This document shows, piece by piece, positions 51,192 through 59,153 of a stretch of DNA of 64,000 nt. Below the pieces are notes generated by a model, which worked only from the letters and a program-made list of their open reading frames with translations, was not told the origin of the DNA and did no database searches. How positions within the stretch are numbered: position 1 is the first letter of the stretch; the number at the start of each line of letters is the position of its first letter. Source of the DNA: Nocardia jiangxiensis NBRC 101359 (lineage in GTDB: Bacteria > Actinomycetota > Actinomycetes > Mycobacteriales > Mycobacteriaceae); assembly GCF_000308615.1 (NCBI RefSeq), contig NZ_BAGB01000162.1:1-64000 (forward strand). The letters are read 5' to 3'. The position numbers and the translations under genes were made by a program.

Positions 51192-51821
51192 ATGACCGCA
51201 GCCAGATCCGCGCGCACCCCTCGCACCGCGCCCGCATCGATCCCGTCGACCTTGTGGGCGTGCGGGACCACACCGATCGACACGGCCGATGCCTGGCCGC
51301 CCCGGGTCACCGCACGGGCCTTGATCGAGTACAGCGCTCCTGGTGACCGCGTCCTGCTGATGCCCGCCACCCCCGACACCCAGCGCCTCGTGCACGACCT
51401 CGACCGCGCCATTGTCGACGACCCGGGGCTGGCGCAGCCCGCCGATACCGACCTGATCCTGGCCACGACCTTGCCCGGCACGCCGGACCTGCGTGCCCCG
51501 ATGGTCGCCGAGATGGCCGCGTCCCGGCTGCGGGCAGGGGGGCTACTGGTGGTCCTGGCCCGCACTTGGCGCGACCACGACGGGGCGTTCCACGACCCGT
51601 CCGGGGACCTGATCACCCAAGCCCAGAACACCGACCTGCTCTATCTCCAGCACCTCGTCGCCGCACCCGTGCGAGGCACCGAGATCGTCCCGACTTCGGC
51701 GGACCTTCGTTCGGCCGGTAAGCACGCCGACACCGGCCGGGCGCAGGCGTTCGGCACGGACACCGTCCACGTCGACGTTCTGGTTTTTTTGCAGCCGCAC
51801 GACCTCACCACCGCCGCATGA
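51192..51821 (+). CDS. Methyltransferase-like protein without SAM or catalytic motifs
   Basis: A 209-residue protein that follows the fold pattern of the methyltransferase encoded next. ALIEYSAPGDRVLLMPATPD (43-62) corresponds to AIARYSNPGDLVMDPMCGIG; DTDLILATTLPG (85-96) to VDLILTSPPYG; RLRAGGLLVVLARTWRD to YLKPSGHVVITARPWRQ. The SAM-binding Gly motif and the SPPY catalytic motif are both lost. It is probably an inactive partner forming a heterodimer, or a specificity subunit. ATG 51192 is 53 bp after the shared element. Its stop overlaps an in-frame ATG (51818) of the next gene. Confidence 0.65.
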   Translation: MTAARSARTPRTAPASIPSTLWACGTTPIDTADAWPPRVTARALIEYSAPGDRVLLMPATPDTQRLVHDLDRAIVDDPGLAQPADTDLILATTLPGTPDLRAPMVAEMAASRLRAGGLLVVLARTWRDHDGAFHDPSGDLITQAQNTDLLYLQHLVAAPVRGTEIVPTSADLRSAGKHADTGRAQAFGTDTVHVDVLVFLQPHDLTTAA

Positions 51822-51892
51822 ACCCCGGATCCCGCCCACCCGAATCCGGCATTCCCGCCGGGCCATCCCTCGCTTCGAAAGGTGGTCATCAC

Positions 51893-52846
51893 ATGTCTGC
51901 TCCCGACACCACGCCCAACCACACCCCGCCCACTCGGCTGTCGGTGTGGGCGACCGCGCAGGCCAGCCCCGCCGCCCAGCGCGGTCCCCGCTACACCCGC
52001 GACTCGTCCGCCCACCCGGCGAAAATGCTGCCGCACATCGCCGCGCACGCCATCGCCCGGTACAGCAACCCCGGCGATCTGGTGATGGACCCCATGTGCG
52101 GCATCGGCACCACACTGATCGAGGCCATCCACGCCGACCGCCGCGCCCTCGGTGTCGAGTACGAGGACCGGTGGGCCGCGATCGCCCGCGAGAACCTCGC
52201 CCTGGCCGCCGAGGCCGGGAACGACACCGACGCGGTCGTGTACACCGGCGACGCCCGCAAACTCGCCAACGTCCTGCCCGAACAGGTGCGCGGCACCGTC
52301 GATCTGATCCTCACCTCACCCCCGTACGGCGACTCGATCCACGGGCACGTGCGCGTGCGTGCCGGAGAAGGGATCCACAAACGCAACCACCGGTACGGCA
52401 ACACCCTCGACCGCGGGAACCTGGCCAACCTCGGCGTGCCCCGGCTGTTGTCCGGATTCACCCGCATCCTGACCGCCGCCACCAGCTACCTCAAACCCAG
52501 CGGGCACGTCGTGATCACCGCCCGCCCCTGGCGGCAGCACGCCGAACTCGTCGACCTGCCCTCCCTGCTCACCCGCTGCGCGGCCACCGCCGGGCTCACC
52601 CCGGTCGACCGCGCCGTGGCGCTTTTGGGGCGGCTCACCGAGAACGACATCGTCGCGCATTCGAGTTTCTTCCAGCGCGACTTCGTGCTGAAGAACCGCG
52701 ACGCGGGCCTGCCCCTGGCGCTGATCGCGCACGAGGATGTCCTTGTGTTCGAGCTAAAGGCGTTGGACGCCAAGCGATTTCAGTATGAGTCTACGCCCGA
52801 AGCCGTTCCTGGATGGGAATCACGGCCCGGTGATCTGGCCGCCTAG
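51893..52846 (+). CDS. DNA methyltransferase (TSPPY type)
   Basis: A 317-residue SAM-dependent DNA methylase. Motif X/target region YTRDSSAHPAKMLPHIAAHAI (34-54), motif I DPMCGIGTTLIEA (66-78), VEYEDRW, and catalytic motif IV DLILTSPPYGDS (137-148), which fits N4-cytosine or N6-adenine amino methylation. No restriction gene is adjacent, so it is likely an orphan that protects or marks transferred DNA. ATG 51893 follows AAAGGTGG; the in-frame ATG 51818 that overlaps the preceding stop would add 25 residues. Confidence 0.88.
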   Translation: MSAPDTTPNHTPPTRLSVWATAQASPAAQRGPRYTRDSSAHPAKMLPHIAAHAIARYSNPGDLVMDPMCGIGTTLIEAIHADRRALGVEYEDRWAAIARENLALAAEAGNDTDAVVYTGDARKLANVLPEQVRGTVDLILTSPPYGDSIHGHVRVRAGEGIHKRNHRYGNTLDRGNLANLGVPRLLSGFTRILTAATSYLKPSGHVVITARPWRQHAELVDLPSLLTRCAATAGLTPVDRAVALLGRLTENDIVAHSSFFQRDFVLKNRDAGLPLALIAHEDVLVFELKALDAKRFQYESTPEAVPGWESRPGDLAA

Positions 52847-52854
52847 ATGACACA

Positions 52855-52904
52855 ATCCGCGCCCGGGGGTTCGGTGCGCATGTAGCGAACCCCGGGGCGC
52901 GGAT
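52855..52904 (+). terminator. 19-bp stem terminator hairpin
   Basis: 52855-52873 (ATCCGCGCCCGGGGGTTCG) pairs with 52886-52904 with one mismatch across a 12-nt loop, 8 bp after the methyltransferase stop. Confidence 0.8.
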
Positions 52905-53304
52905 GTCTTCTGGCCGCCCGTCGGCAAACCCCGGCCGGGTGTGCCGGTGGCTGTGGTTCGCGCCCGGTGCCGCGTTGCGGTCCCCTACACCGGCCGCTGG
53001 GCATGTCGGCGGCGGTCACCCGATCCCGGGTACCGGACGGCGGGCAGGGCGGGCAGCGGCCCGCCACGAGACATTTTCTTGACAAATTCGGGTGAACGGA
53101 GCGTTCATGACCGTCCGCGCCGAAACCCCCGCGATGTTCGATCCCACGCGCGCACCCACCAGATGCGCAGGAATCAGACACATCGCGACGACGCGAAACA
53201 CGCCCGAGAAACATTCCGCCCCGAATCCGGAACCGGAACCGCGCACAAAGCCCGAGGCGGATTCGAGACCGCTGACGCCGAAGGCCCGTGAAAGGAGTAC
53301 AACG
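52905..53304. other. Intergenic region upstream of the excisionase
   Basis: 400 bp. It contains a 7-bp stem (GGCGGGC/GCCCGCC near 53050) and a promoter-like TTTTCTTGACAAATTC at 53077-53092. An open frame from 53107 reads in phase with the excisionase and could be an N-terminal extension, but its residues are low in quality and the internal ATG 53305 has a better ribosome binding site. Confidence 0.4.
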
Positions 53305-53610
53305 ATGACATTTCCACCACATCCCGCCGACAATGCTGCCGAACCTTCCCCATGCGGCACCAAGACAGCTTCGGGGGCGGCAATCCACGATGCCTCGCTC
53401 ACCGGGGAGCGGGACTGGCTGACCACTGTCGAGGTAGCCCGGGACTATCACCTCAGCGTCGGCACTCTGCGGTACTGGCGGCACATCGGGTACGGCCCGG
53501 CCTCGTTCACCCTCGGCCGCCGCAAAGTCGTCTACCGACGCCGCGATATGGACGCCTGGATCGCCGAACAAGAACGCAGCACCCGGCGCGGGGGCACGAC
53601 CGCCGCCTGA
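53305..53610 (+). CDS. xis: Excisionase / MerR-type helix-turn-helix protein
   Basis: A 101-residue DNA-binding protein with an AlpA/MerR-like winged helix: WLTTVEVARDYHLSVGTLRYW then TLGRRKVVYRRRDMDAWIAEQE. Such proteins direct the adjacent integrase toward excision. ATG 53305 follows GAAAGGAG. The integrase gene begins 167 bp downstream on the same strand. Confidence 0.82.
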   Translation: MTFPPHPADNAAEPSPCGTKTASGAAIHDASLTGERDWLTTVEVARDYHLSVGTLRYWRHIGYGPASFTLGRRKVVYRRRDMDAWIAEQERSTRRGGTTAA

Positions 53611-53777
53611 ACCACACACGCAATCCGGAGCTCGCCGGACTCTTACCGACAGGAACAGGTCCGGCGAACCGTGAAAACCCGAAAACAAAGCTGGCCCTCG
53701 CCGAGGGAGGTCCGCTGTTACCAGCAGCGGACAGGCGAAGGCCAGCACCCCTCCACCCACGCAAAGGAATGAGAGGC

Positions 53778-55220
53778 ATGGCCCACAATAGACGTGGTCG
53801 CCCCGAACTCGAACCAGGCGACATCCCCGAACCGAACGTGAAACCACACCCGACGACGCCGGGTGTGTGGACCGCGTCGGGGCGGCCCCGCGACTGGAAC
53901 GGCAACTACCAGCGCATCACCCGCTCCTCACCACCGGAGACCGATAGCCGGGGCCGAGTCAAGCCGGACCGGACCGGCGAAGCGGCCCGTCGCGCCTACT
54001 TCGACGCCGCACAGGAATGGATCGATTCCTCGGTCACCCTGGCCAGCAAACTGACCAAGCACTCAACCATCGCCGAAGCGTGGGAGGCGTACAAGGGCGA
54101 TCTGCGCAAACGGGGACGGCTGCCCGAGACGATCAAGAACTACGAACCGATAATGCGCGACACCATCATCCCGAAATACGGACGACGCGAGATCGGCGTG
54201 ACGAACACGGCGGTGATCGAGGACATGCTCGAATACGTCGGCGACCAGCGTGGTGGCAGCGCCCCGCGCATCCTCCGCGAGAACATCCTGTCCGGCATGT
54301 TCCGGTACTGCATCCGCGTCGGCGCGCTCGCGTCGGGGAACCCGGTCAAAGAGGCTCTGCTGCCCAAGCCCGGCAACTTCCAGCGCCGACGCGGCGGTGC
54401 CGCCTTCGTCGACACCCCGGTGGTCGAGCAGATCCTCGTCGACGTGTGGACCTCCCCCGCACCGTGCCCCACGATCGACAAACGTCCCAGCAAAGGCGCA
54501 CGGAAACACCGGGTACCCACGGTCGCGCAGTACTGCGAACACTACGATCTGGCCGACTGGGTGGTGTTCGTCGCGGCGACCGGATGGCGGCTCGGCCAAA
54601 GCCTGGGCGTGTGCGAATCCGATATCGACTTCGCCACCGGCATCGTGACCCCACGCGGCGCGGTCCGCACCCGCGACGGCTCGGCGCAGGTATGGGTCGA
54701 ATACACCACCCCGGACGCCGAAGACCTGCATCAGGGCAAGTTCGCCGCCAAGCCCGTGCAACTGCCCCGACCGGTACTGGACATGCTCGCCGCGCGAATT
54801 CGCCGATCGAAGACGGTCCGGCGGGAGATCCGCAAACGCCGGTTGAAAGCCGGACTGCCGCCGCGCCCGAAGAACGCGAACTGGCCGGAGGACCTGTTGT
54901 TCTTCGATTTGGACGACATGGGCACCCGGAACCTCAAGACGATGGGAGCGCGGTGGCGGCGGCTGGCTTCCGCGCTGGGATTGCCCGACGGGGTCACACC
55001 GCATAGCCTGCGCAAACACGTTGGCAATGAAGGTATTTCGGCTGGTCTCGACGTGACCAAGGTGGCTGATCAGCTCGGTAACACCTCCCGGGTGTTGCGC
55101 GGCTCCTACACCCGCCGCTTCCAGCCACACGACGACGTCACCGCACTCATCAACACCAAGATCGGTCCCGCACTAGACGAGATCGCACGCCGCCGCCATT
55201 CAGCAGCGGTACCCGGATAG
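53778..55220 (+). CDS. int: Tyrosine integrase of the element
   Basis: A 480-residue integrase. The Arg/Pro-rich arm-binding N-terminus is followed by a SAM-like core-binding domain (about 95-190: STIAEAWEAYKGDLRKRGRL). The catalytic domain has Arg in VFVAATGWRLGQSLGV, box PHSLRKHVGNEG, and the nucleophile in VLRGSYTRRFQP. The position usually filled by His/Trp before the tyrosine reads QLGNTS, a permitted variant. ATG 53778 is favoured by spacing to AAAGGA. It is followed by two terminator hairpins. With xis it marks the probable right end of the conjugative element. Confidence 0.88.
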   Translation: MAHNRRGRPELEPGDIPEPNVKPHPTTPGVWTASGRPRDWNGNYQRITRSSPPETDSRGRVKPDRTGEAARRAYFDAAQEWIDSSVTLASKLTKHSTIAEAWEAYKGDLRKRGRLPETIKNYEPIMRDTIIPKYGRREIGVTNTAVIEDMLEYVGDQRGGSAPRILRENILSGMFRYCIRVGALASGNPVKEALLPKPGNFQRRRGGAAFVDTPVVEQILVDVWTSPAPCPTIDKRPSKGARKHRVPTVAQYCEHYDLADWVVFVAATGWRLGQSLGVCESDIDFATGIVTPRGAVRTRDGSAQVWVEYTTPDAEDLHQGKFAAKPVQLPRPVLDMLAARIRRSKTVRREIRKRRLKAGLPPRPKNANWPEDLLFFDLDDMGTRNLKTMGARWRRLASALGLPDGVTPHSLRKHVGNEGISAGLDVTKVADQLGNTSRVLRGSYTRRFQPHDDVTALINTKIGPALDEIARRRHSAAVPG

Positions 55221-55226
55221 GCGGCA

Positions 55227-55272
55227 GGCCGTGCGGCCAGGATGCGCGAGTGCGCCGCCCGGCCGCACGGCC
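55227..55272 (+). terminator. 12-bp stem hairpin after the integrase
   Basis: GGCCGTGCGGCC (55227-55238) pairs perfectly with 55261-55272, 6 bp past the integrase stop. Confidence 0.65.
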
Positions 55273-55293
55273 CCGCTCCACCGACATGTAACC

Positions 55294-55324
55294 CCCAGCC
55301 CCACCCCTCCGGGATGGGGCTGGG
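55294..55324 (+). terminator. 10-bp stem hairpin followed by T-rich sequence
   Basis: CCCAGCCCCA (55294-55303) pairs with TGGGGCTGGG (55315-55324), followed by TTGTTGTTC. It is a second terminator for the integrase transcript. Confidence 0.7.
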
Positions 55325-55848
55325 TTGTTGTTCGATGCGGCGGCGGGTACCGGCTACGGGAGTGTCCACAACTGTTCGCAGGACCGCACGGGCGTGTTCG
55401 GCGTTGACCGGTGCCACCGGGCGATTCACGTGGCGATGGCGCTGGTGCCGGGCACCATTGCATCACCGGGAGCTGCCCGTCCCGTTCCGCGTCCACAGCA
55501 CCATCTCCACCAAGCCCAACCAGCTGGCATCGCTGACACGCACCCACGCATGTAGCAGCCCCGGCACCTGCCCGGTGAGATCCAGGTAGCCTGACCGGTC
55601 TCATCCAATTTGACAGCTACCGCAGCACCTTCAACCGAAGCTCGTACCGGCGGGCTCGAAGGCCGAAGATGGCTTCCGTCGCGTGCGCGCGTAGAGCGCC
55701 GTCCCACGCTTTGCCGCGAAGCTGTTCGGAGAGCGCGGGTTCGGGCGGTGTCATGGGTGCTCAGTTTGCACCACCACGATTACTGCCCAATCAGCAGATC
55801 TCCCGTGGTCCACCGATGTCGAGACGGCGGAGGAGATCGGTGTGAACG
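55325..55848. other. Intergenic region, no supported gene
   Basis: About 520 bp past the integrase terminators. I see no tRNA, no strong repeat and no credible gene. If the int/xis unit defines an integrative element, its attachment site should be in or near this stretch. Confidence 0.4.
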
Positions 55849-56047
55849 TCACTGGCCTGGAGTGCTTTTCACCTTGCCGTCGCGGATGCGGGCGACGTAT
55901 TCGCGGGTGAATCCGGAGTGTCGGGCGGCCGCCGAGGGGCCCATGCCTTCGCCGAGGGCGGCGAGGATCTCGCCGAGCAGTTCCTCGCGCGCGGCATCGT
56001 ATGCGGCGGCGGCCTGGTCGTAGGGGTGCCGGTAAGGATCGCGTCAC
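55849..56047 (-). pseudogene. Small helix-turn-helix protein, apparent 1-nt frameshift after the start codon
   Basis: The minus frame ending at 55849 reads DPYRHPYDQAAAAYDAAREE, then LLGEILAALGEGMGPSAAAR, HSGFTREYVARIRDGK and a short tail. It is a small HTH protein, but it has no start in that frame. GTG 56047 (GTGACGCGATCC) would give MTR-DPYRHPYD if one base were restored, so I infer a single-base deletion. It follows the resolvase gene and is possibly a read error. Confidence 0.55.
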
Positions 56048-56065
56048 GAGCCGCAAACGACAGGG

Positions 56066-56691
56066 TTATGCGCGTGGTGTGGATCCGCTGATGATGCGGT
56101 GGATGGTGGAGCGGCCGACGCTGTATTCCTCGGCGAGGTCGGCCAGGCTCGCGGTGTCGTCGGGGTCGTGGTAGCGGCGGTGGATCGTTTTGCGTGCTGC
56201 GAGAGGCAGTTTCGGCTGTTTGCCCTTGAGTCGGCCTTTCGCGCGGGCCTTGGCCATGCCTTCGCGGGTGCGCATGTGGTTGAGGTTCGCCTCGAACTCA
56301 GCGACCATGCCCAAGGTCTGCAAGAACAACTTGCCGAACGGGTCGTCCCAGTCGTAGATCTGGCTGCCGAGCCCGAACAGCCCCCCCGGCCTCGCAGGTC
56401 GGTCAGGATCTCGCCGGCCTCGGCCAGGTTGCGGGCGAACCGATCGAACTTCGTCGCGGTTAGCACCACATGGCGGCCCTCGGTCGCAGCGGCTGCGGCG
56501 GTGGCCGCCGACAGTGCGTTGTCCAGGCCGATCCGGTTCTTGCGTGTGGTTCCGGAGAACCCTTTGTCGATGAAGATCCGCTCACGCGGTACTCCGAGGG
56601 TGATCAACTGCTCGGTCTGGATCTCGACGTCCTGTTCGTCGGTCGAGCAGCGGGCGTACCCAACCCGGAACGGCGTGCTCATTGTTCCCAT
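56066..56691 (-). pseudogene. Tn3-type serine resolvase with a frameshift in a G-tract
   Basis: The first frame gives VGYARCSTDEQDVEIQTEQL (catalytic Ser), FIDKGFSGTTRKNR, KFDRFARNLAEAGEIL and DLRGRG. At a run of seven G (around 56378-56385) the frame is lost. With eight G it continues LFGLGSQIYDWDD, FLQTLGMVAEFEANLNHMRT, then a HTH (LADLAEEYSVGRSTIHRIIS) to 56066. All parts of a small resolvase are present, so this is either a homopolymer sequencing error, phase variation or a recent inactivation. Confidence 0.8.
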
Positions 56692-56809
56692 TGTTCCGTA
56701 TGGCGGGGGATGACCGGGAATGTTTCCGGAACACTCTTGCGGAACAGTGGTGATCTGGGCGGCGATTCGCTGGGCAGGGTGTTCCGGTGGCGGATCGGCA
56801 TACGGAACA
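56683..56809. promoter_or_regulatory. Candidate resolvase res site
   Basis: Six TGTTCC/GGAACA half-sites lie at 56683, 56692, 56728, 56741, 56780 and 56804, the first overlapping the resolvase start. Some are extended as CATACGGAACA. Three inverted pairs beside a resolvase gene is how Tn3-family res sites are built, but spacings here are irregular. Confidence 0.5.
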
Positions 56810-56886
56810 CCGGTGGCGTAGCGGATCCGCCTCGGCGTAGCTCGGCGGGTCCGATATCAATTCCCCGGTCCGCGTGGAGGAGTTGG

Positions 56887-57057
56887 TTATCGAAGTGCCG
56901 GTGTCCGAGGGCGGGCTGTGGGCCGGTCGGGTGGTGGCTGCCGGTAGCGGTTGCGGATTTCGTGCCAGCAGGCGCCGGCCGCGCATGCCCAGCCGGCGAG
57001 TGCGGCGAGCGAGGGAACGGTCACCAGCAAGGCGAGCAGCGTGAGCATGGATTTCAT
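56887..57057 (-). CDS. 56-residue single-span membrane protein
   Basis: ATG 57057 overlaps the stop of the upstream small gene (TAATG). The protein has one membrane helix (LTLLALLVTVPSLAALAGWACAA, shown in part by position 5-27), then a basic tail (WHEIRNRYRQPPPDRP). It is a small membrane protein of unknown function, co-translated with its neighbour. Confidence 0.55.
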   Translation of the reverse strand: MKSMLTLLALLVTVPSLAALAGWACAAGACWHEIRNRYRQPPPDRPTARPRTPALR

Positions 57058-57245
57058 TACTTCGCCGGGGGTGCAGCGACGGGGGTGAGGGCGCCGTCCA
57101 TGACCTCGGTCCACCAGTGGTCCAGGGGGCTGGGGTCGGGCCACTGGACTATCGGTGGGGCGTCGGGATCGGTTGCGGCCGTGTGGGTGTGGCGAACTTC
57201 GAGGGTGTGGTCGTCTGGGTTGTCGAGATGTGATCGGGGGTCCAC
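57057..57245 (-). CDS. 62-residue acidic hypothetical protein
   Basis: GTG 57245 follows AAGGACC. The product is acidic and His/Pro rich (MDPRSHLDNPDDHTLEVRHT, PIVQWPDPSPLDHWWTEVMD). Its stop overlaps the next start by one base. Together the two small genes look like a coupled pair; function unknown. Confidence 0.5.
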   Translation of the reverse strand: MDPRSHLDNPDDHTLEVRHTHTAATDPDAPPIVQWPDPSPLDHWWTEVMDGALTPVAAPPAK

Positions 57246-57356
57246 GGTGGTCCTTGTACCGGTTGCTGGTCGGTGCTGCTTACTGCATGCCCAAGGGGAG
57301 TTCCAGGCCCTTGGGCCGGGTTACGGCGTGGGGTGGCCGCAGCGTGGCCGGTGTGG

Positions 57357-57710
57357 TCAGGATGGGCGCGGCGGGATGCGCGGTGTGGTGTGCGCGCGGG
57401 TGTAGGGCACCACGCGCGTGGCTTGGGGGCCTCGGCCGGTGTCGGCGGCGGTGAACACCACCGGTTGCCCGGCAACGAGGGTCTTGCATCCGGGGACGTC
57501 GATCGCCTGGTAGTCCAGGAACACCGCGGGGCCGGTGTCGGGGGTCAGGAACCCGAAGCCCTTCTCGGTGTTGAACCAGGCGACCCGGCCGTGCTGCCAG
57601 CGCGGTAGTTCTTCCCCGCTGGTGTGTGGGTCGCACCGCGGGGGATCGGTTCGGCCGGCGCTGGTGGAGGCGGGTCTGTCAGTCGGCGGGGCCGTAGTCG
57701 TAGTCGTCAT
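57357..57710 (-). CDS. Cold-shock domain protein
   Basis: A 117-residue RNA/ssDNA-binding protein. The CSD (about 40-102) is GRVAWFNTEKGFGFLTPDTG with the RNP1 aromatic cluster KGFGFL, and RNP2-like AVFLDYQAI, then QPVVFTAADTGRGPQATRVV. It is longer than the classical 67-residue CspA because of a Thr/Pro-rich N-terminal extension. Its start overlaps the end of the upstream 77-residue gene by 32 bases. Confidence 0.85.
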   Translation of the reverse strand: MTTTTTAPPTDRPASTSAGRTDPPRCDPHTSGEELPRWQHGRVAWFNTEKGFGFLTPDTGPAVFLDYQAIDVPGCKTLVAGQPVVFTAADTGRGPQATRVVPYTRAHTTPRIPPRPS

Positions 57711-57912
57711 CGAGGTCCAGTGGGGTGATCCAGGCTTGGTCGATACGGTCGGTGAGTCCGGCGGGGTCGATCGCGGCGCGCACCGCTTCGGACGGTGGTG
57801 TCAGCGGGGTGGTGTCCAGGCCGGTGTCGCGGTCGCTGTCACGGACGGGGACGTTCTGCCCGGCGCGGTCGAAGTCGCTGCCTGCCGGGGTGATGGGCCG
57901 GGTGCGGGTCAC
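57679..57912 (-). CDS. 77-residue hypothetical protein upstream of the cold-shock gene
   Basis: GTG 57912 follows GAAGGAGGGG. The acidic product (MTRTRPITPAGSDFDRAGQN ... WITPLDLDDDYDYGPAD) has no known family. It overlaps the cold-shock gene start, so translation is probably coupled. Confidence 0.5.
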   Translation of the reverse strand: MTRTRPITPAGSDFDRAGQNVPVRDSDRDTGLDTTPLTPPSEAVRAAIDPAGLTDRIDQAWITPLDLDDDYDYGPAD

Positions 57913-58241
57913 GGGAGTCCCCTCCTTCGAATGTTCGTCGCAGGGTCTATTCGGTGAAAGGGCCGGGTGAGCCCGGAAGCGGTGTGCTGACCGGGCTCAC
58001 CCGTCGACGGAACGAATCTGAACGTGAACTTGTGCGATGCTCTCGCGCGGGGCGGCGAACAGGGCCCGCGCTGCTGATGCCACGGACAGTGGCTGTGCAC
58101 GTAGCGGCGGACGGGGGTGTCCTGTACTGGTGCCGGCGTGCAGGCGCCGGACCAGGTTCGCCGTCCCGGATCCTCGCGAGAACACTTCTGTGCGAGAACG
58201 TTTCGTGTGGTCTTCGTTGTTCGACAGGCATCACCTCGCTT
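57913..58241. other. Intergenic region upstream of the cold-shock operon
   Basis: About 330 bp without a supported gene. It should contain the promoter for the minus-strand cold-shock operon. I see no clear palindrome. Confidence 0.35.
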
Positions 58242-58559
58242 TCACTCACCATCGCCGATACCGCACCGGGGCCGCCCGCGCACGCCGGGCGGGCCGCGCT
58301 GGCGGCCCGGCCCGGCGGCTGGTGGGCGGGCGTGGAGCCGGGCGGCCCGCCAGCGTCGTGACCCCGGGCCTGGCCGCGGCCAGGGCATCCGGGGCTCGCG
58401 CGGGAGCGGGAACCTCCACCGGTCCCGGGCCTGGCACAAGGCCTCTTCGATCTCGGCGAACAACTCCTCGAGATCGGGATCGGGCATCAGCAGCCGGGCA
58501 TCGAGCCGCGTCAGCTCCTCGGTGGCCTCGGTCCTCGCGCGACCGGTCGCGTTCGCCAT
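58242..58559 (-). CDS. 105-residue hypothetical protein downstream of Hsp20
   Basis: ATG 58559 begins MANATGRARTEATEELTRLD followed by an acidic helix (PDPDLEELFAEIEEALCQAR). The second half is Arg/Pro rich (RMPWPRPGPGSRRWRAARLH) and looks less like a normal fold, so the frame may be shifted there. It lies 30 bp after the hsp20 stop and is likely in the same operon. Confidence 0.5.
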   Translation of the reverse strand: MANATGRARTEATEELTRLDARLLMPDPDLEELFAEIEEALCQARDRWRFPLPREPRMPWPRPGPGSRRWRAARLHARPPAAGPGRQRGPPGVRGRPRCGIGDGE

Positions 58560-58588
58560 CACAGGATCCTCCCGTGAGCTGGCCCGGG

Positions 58589-59008
58589 TCAGGCGTTGAT
58601 GGCCTGGTGTTCGTCGTGGCGGGAGATCTCGATCTTGCGGGGTTTGGCCTTCTCCGCGACCGGGATCACCAGGCGTAGCACCCCGTCGCGGTAGTCGGCG
58701 CGGATGGCGTCGGTGTCGAGGTTCTCTCCCAGGAACAACTGGCGGGAGAACACTCCACGGGTGCGTTCCGCGGCGATCATCGACCGGCCCTGGTCCAACT
58801 CCGGGCGCTGCGCGCGCACGGTCACCACGTTGCGTTCGATATCCAGGTCCAGGGACTCCGGATCGATGCCGGGCAGGTCGAGTTCGGCGACGAACTCGTC
58901 GCCCTCGCGCCAGGCGTCCATCGGCATCACCACCGGCCGGGCCGGCGTGCCGAACACCTGCTGTGTCAGGCGATCCAGGTCCCGGAACGGATCGGTGCGC
59001 ATCAGCAT
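58589..59008 (-). CDS. hsp20: Small heat-shock protein Hsp20
   Basis: A 139-residue ATP-independent chaperone. N-terminal MLMRTDPFRDLDRLTQQVFG; alpha-crystallin domain about 35-125 with DEFVAELDLPGIDPESLDLD, VTVRAQRP, GVFSRQLFLGENLD and the C-terminal DGVLRLVIPVAEKAKPRKI containing the IxI/V-type anchor. ATG 59008 follows GGAGGTGGCG. It is divergent from a MerR regulator across an intergenic region with nested inverted repeats, so heat or stress control through that regulator is likely. Confidence 0.92.
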   Translation of the reverse strand: MLMRTDPFRDLDRLTQQVFGTPARPVVMPMDAWREGDEFVAELDLPGIDPESLDLDIERNVVTVRAQRPELDQGRSMIAAERTRGVFSRQLFLGENLDTDAIRADYRDGVLRLVIPVAEKAKPRKIEISRHDEHQAINA

Positions 59009-59049
59009 GGTCGCCACCTCCACTCACTCCATTCTCACTCGAAGGGTCT

Positions 59050-59129
59050 CAGATAACCTCTGTCATCTGACTTAGATTTGTTTTAGCACTCTCATGAGGT
59101 GAGTGCAAGCCTCATGCTGAGGTAATCTG
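59050..59129. promoter_or_regulatory. Nested inverted repeats between hsp20 and merR-type gene
   Basis: An outer pair, CAGATAACCTC (59050-59060) and GAGGTAATCTG (59119-59129), matches at 10 of 11 positions. An inner pair, GCACTC and GAGTGC (59086-59106), has a 9-bp spacer. HspR proteins bind comparable inverted repeats (HAIR), although the consensus sequence is not reproduced here. Confidence 0.6.
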
Positions 59130-59153
59130 AAGGCATCGAGAAAGAGGAGCAGG

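Noticed and set aside
53077..53092. A fourth copy of the shared TGTCAA/AGGAGTCCTC element
   Set aside because: The minus strand has TGTCAAGAAAATGTCTCG but lacks the AGGAGTCCTC half and does not point to a start codon.
55221..55848. Attachment site or tRNA next to the integrase
   Set aside because: I could not find a tRNA, and no direct repeat could be matched by eye to the far side of the element, so no att site is claimed.
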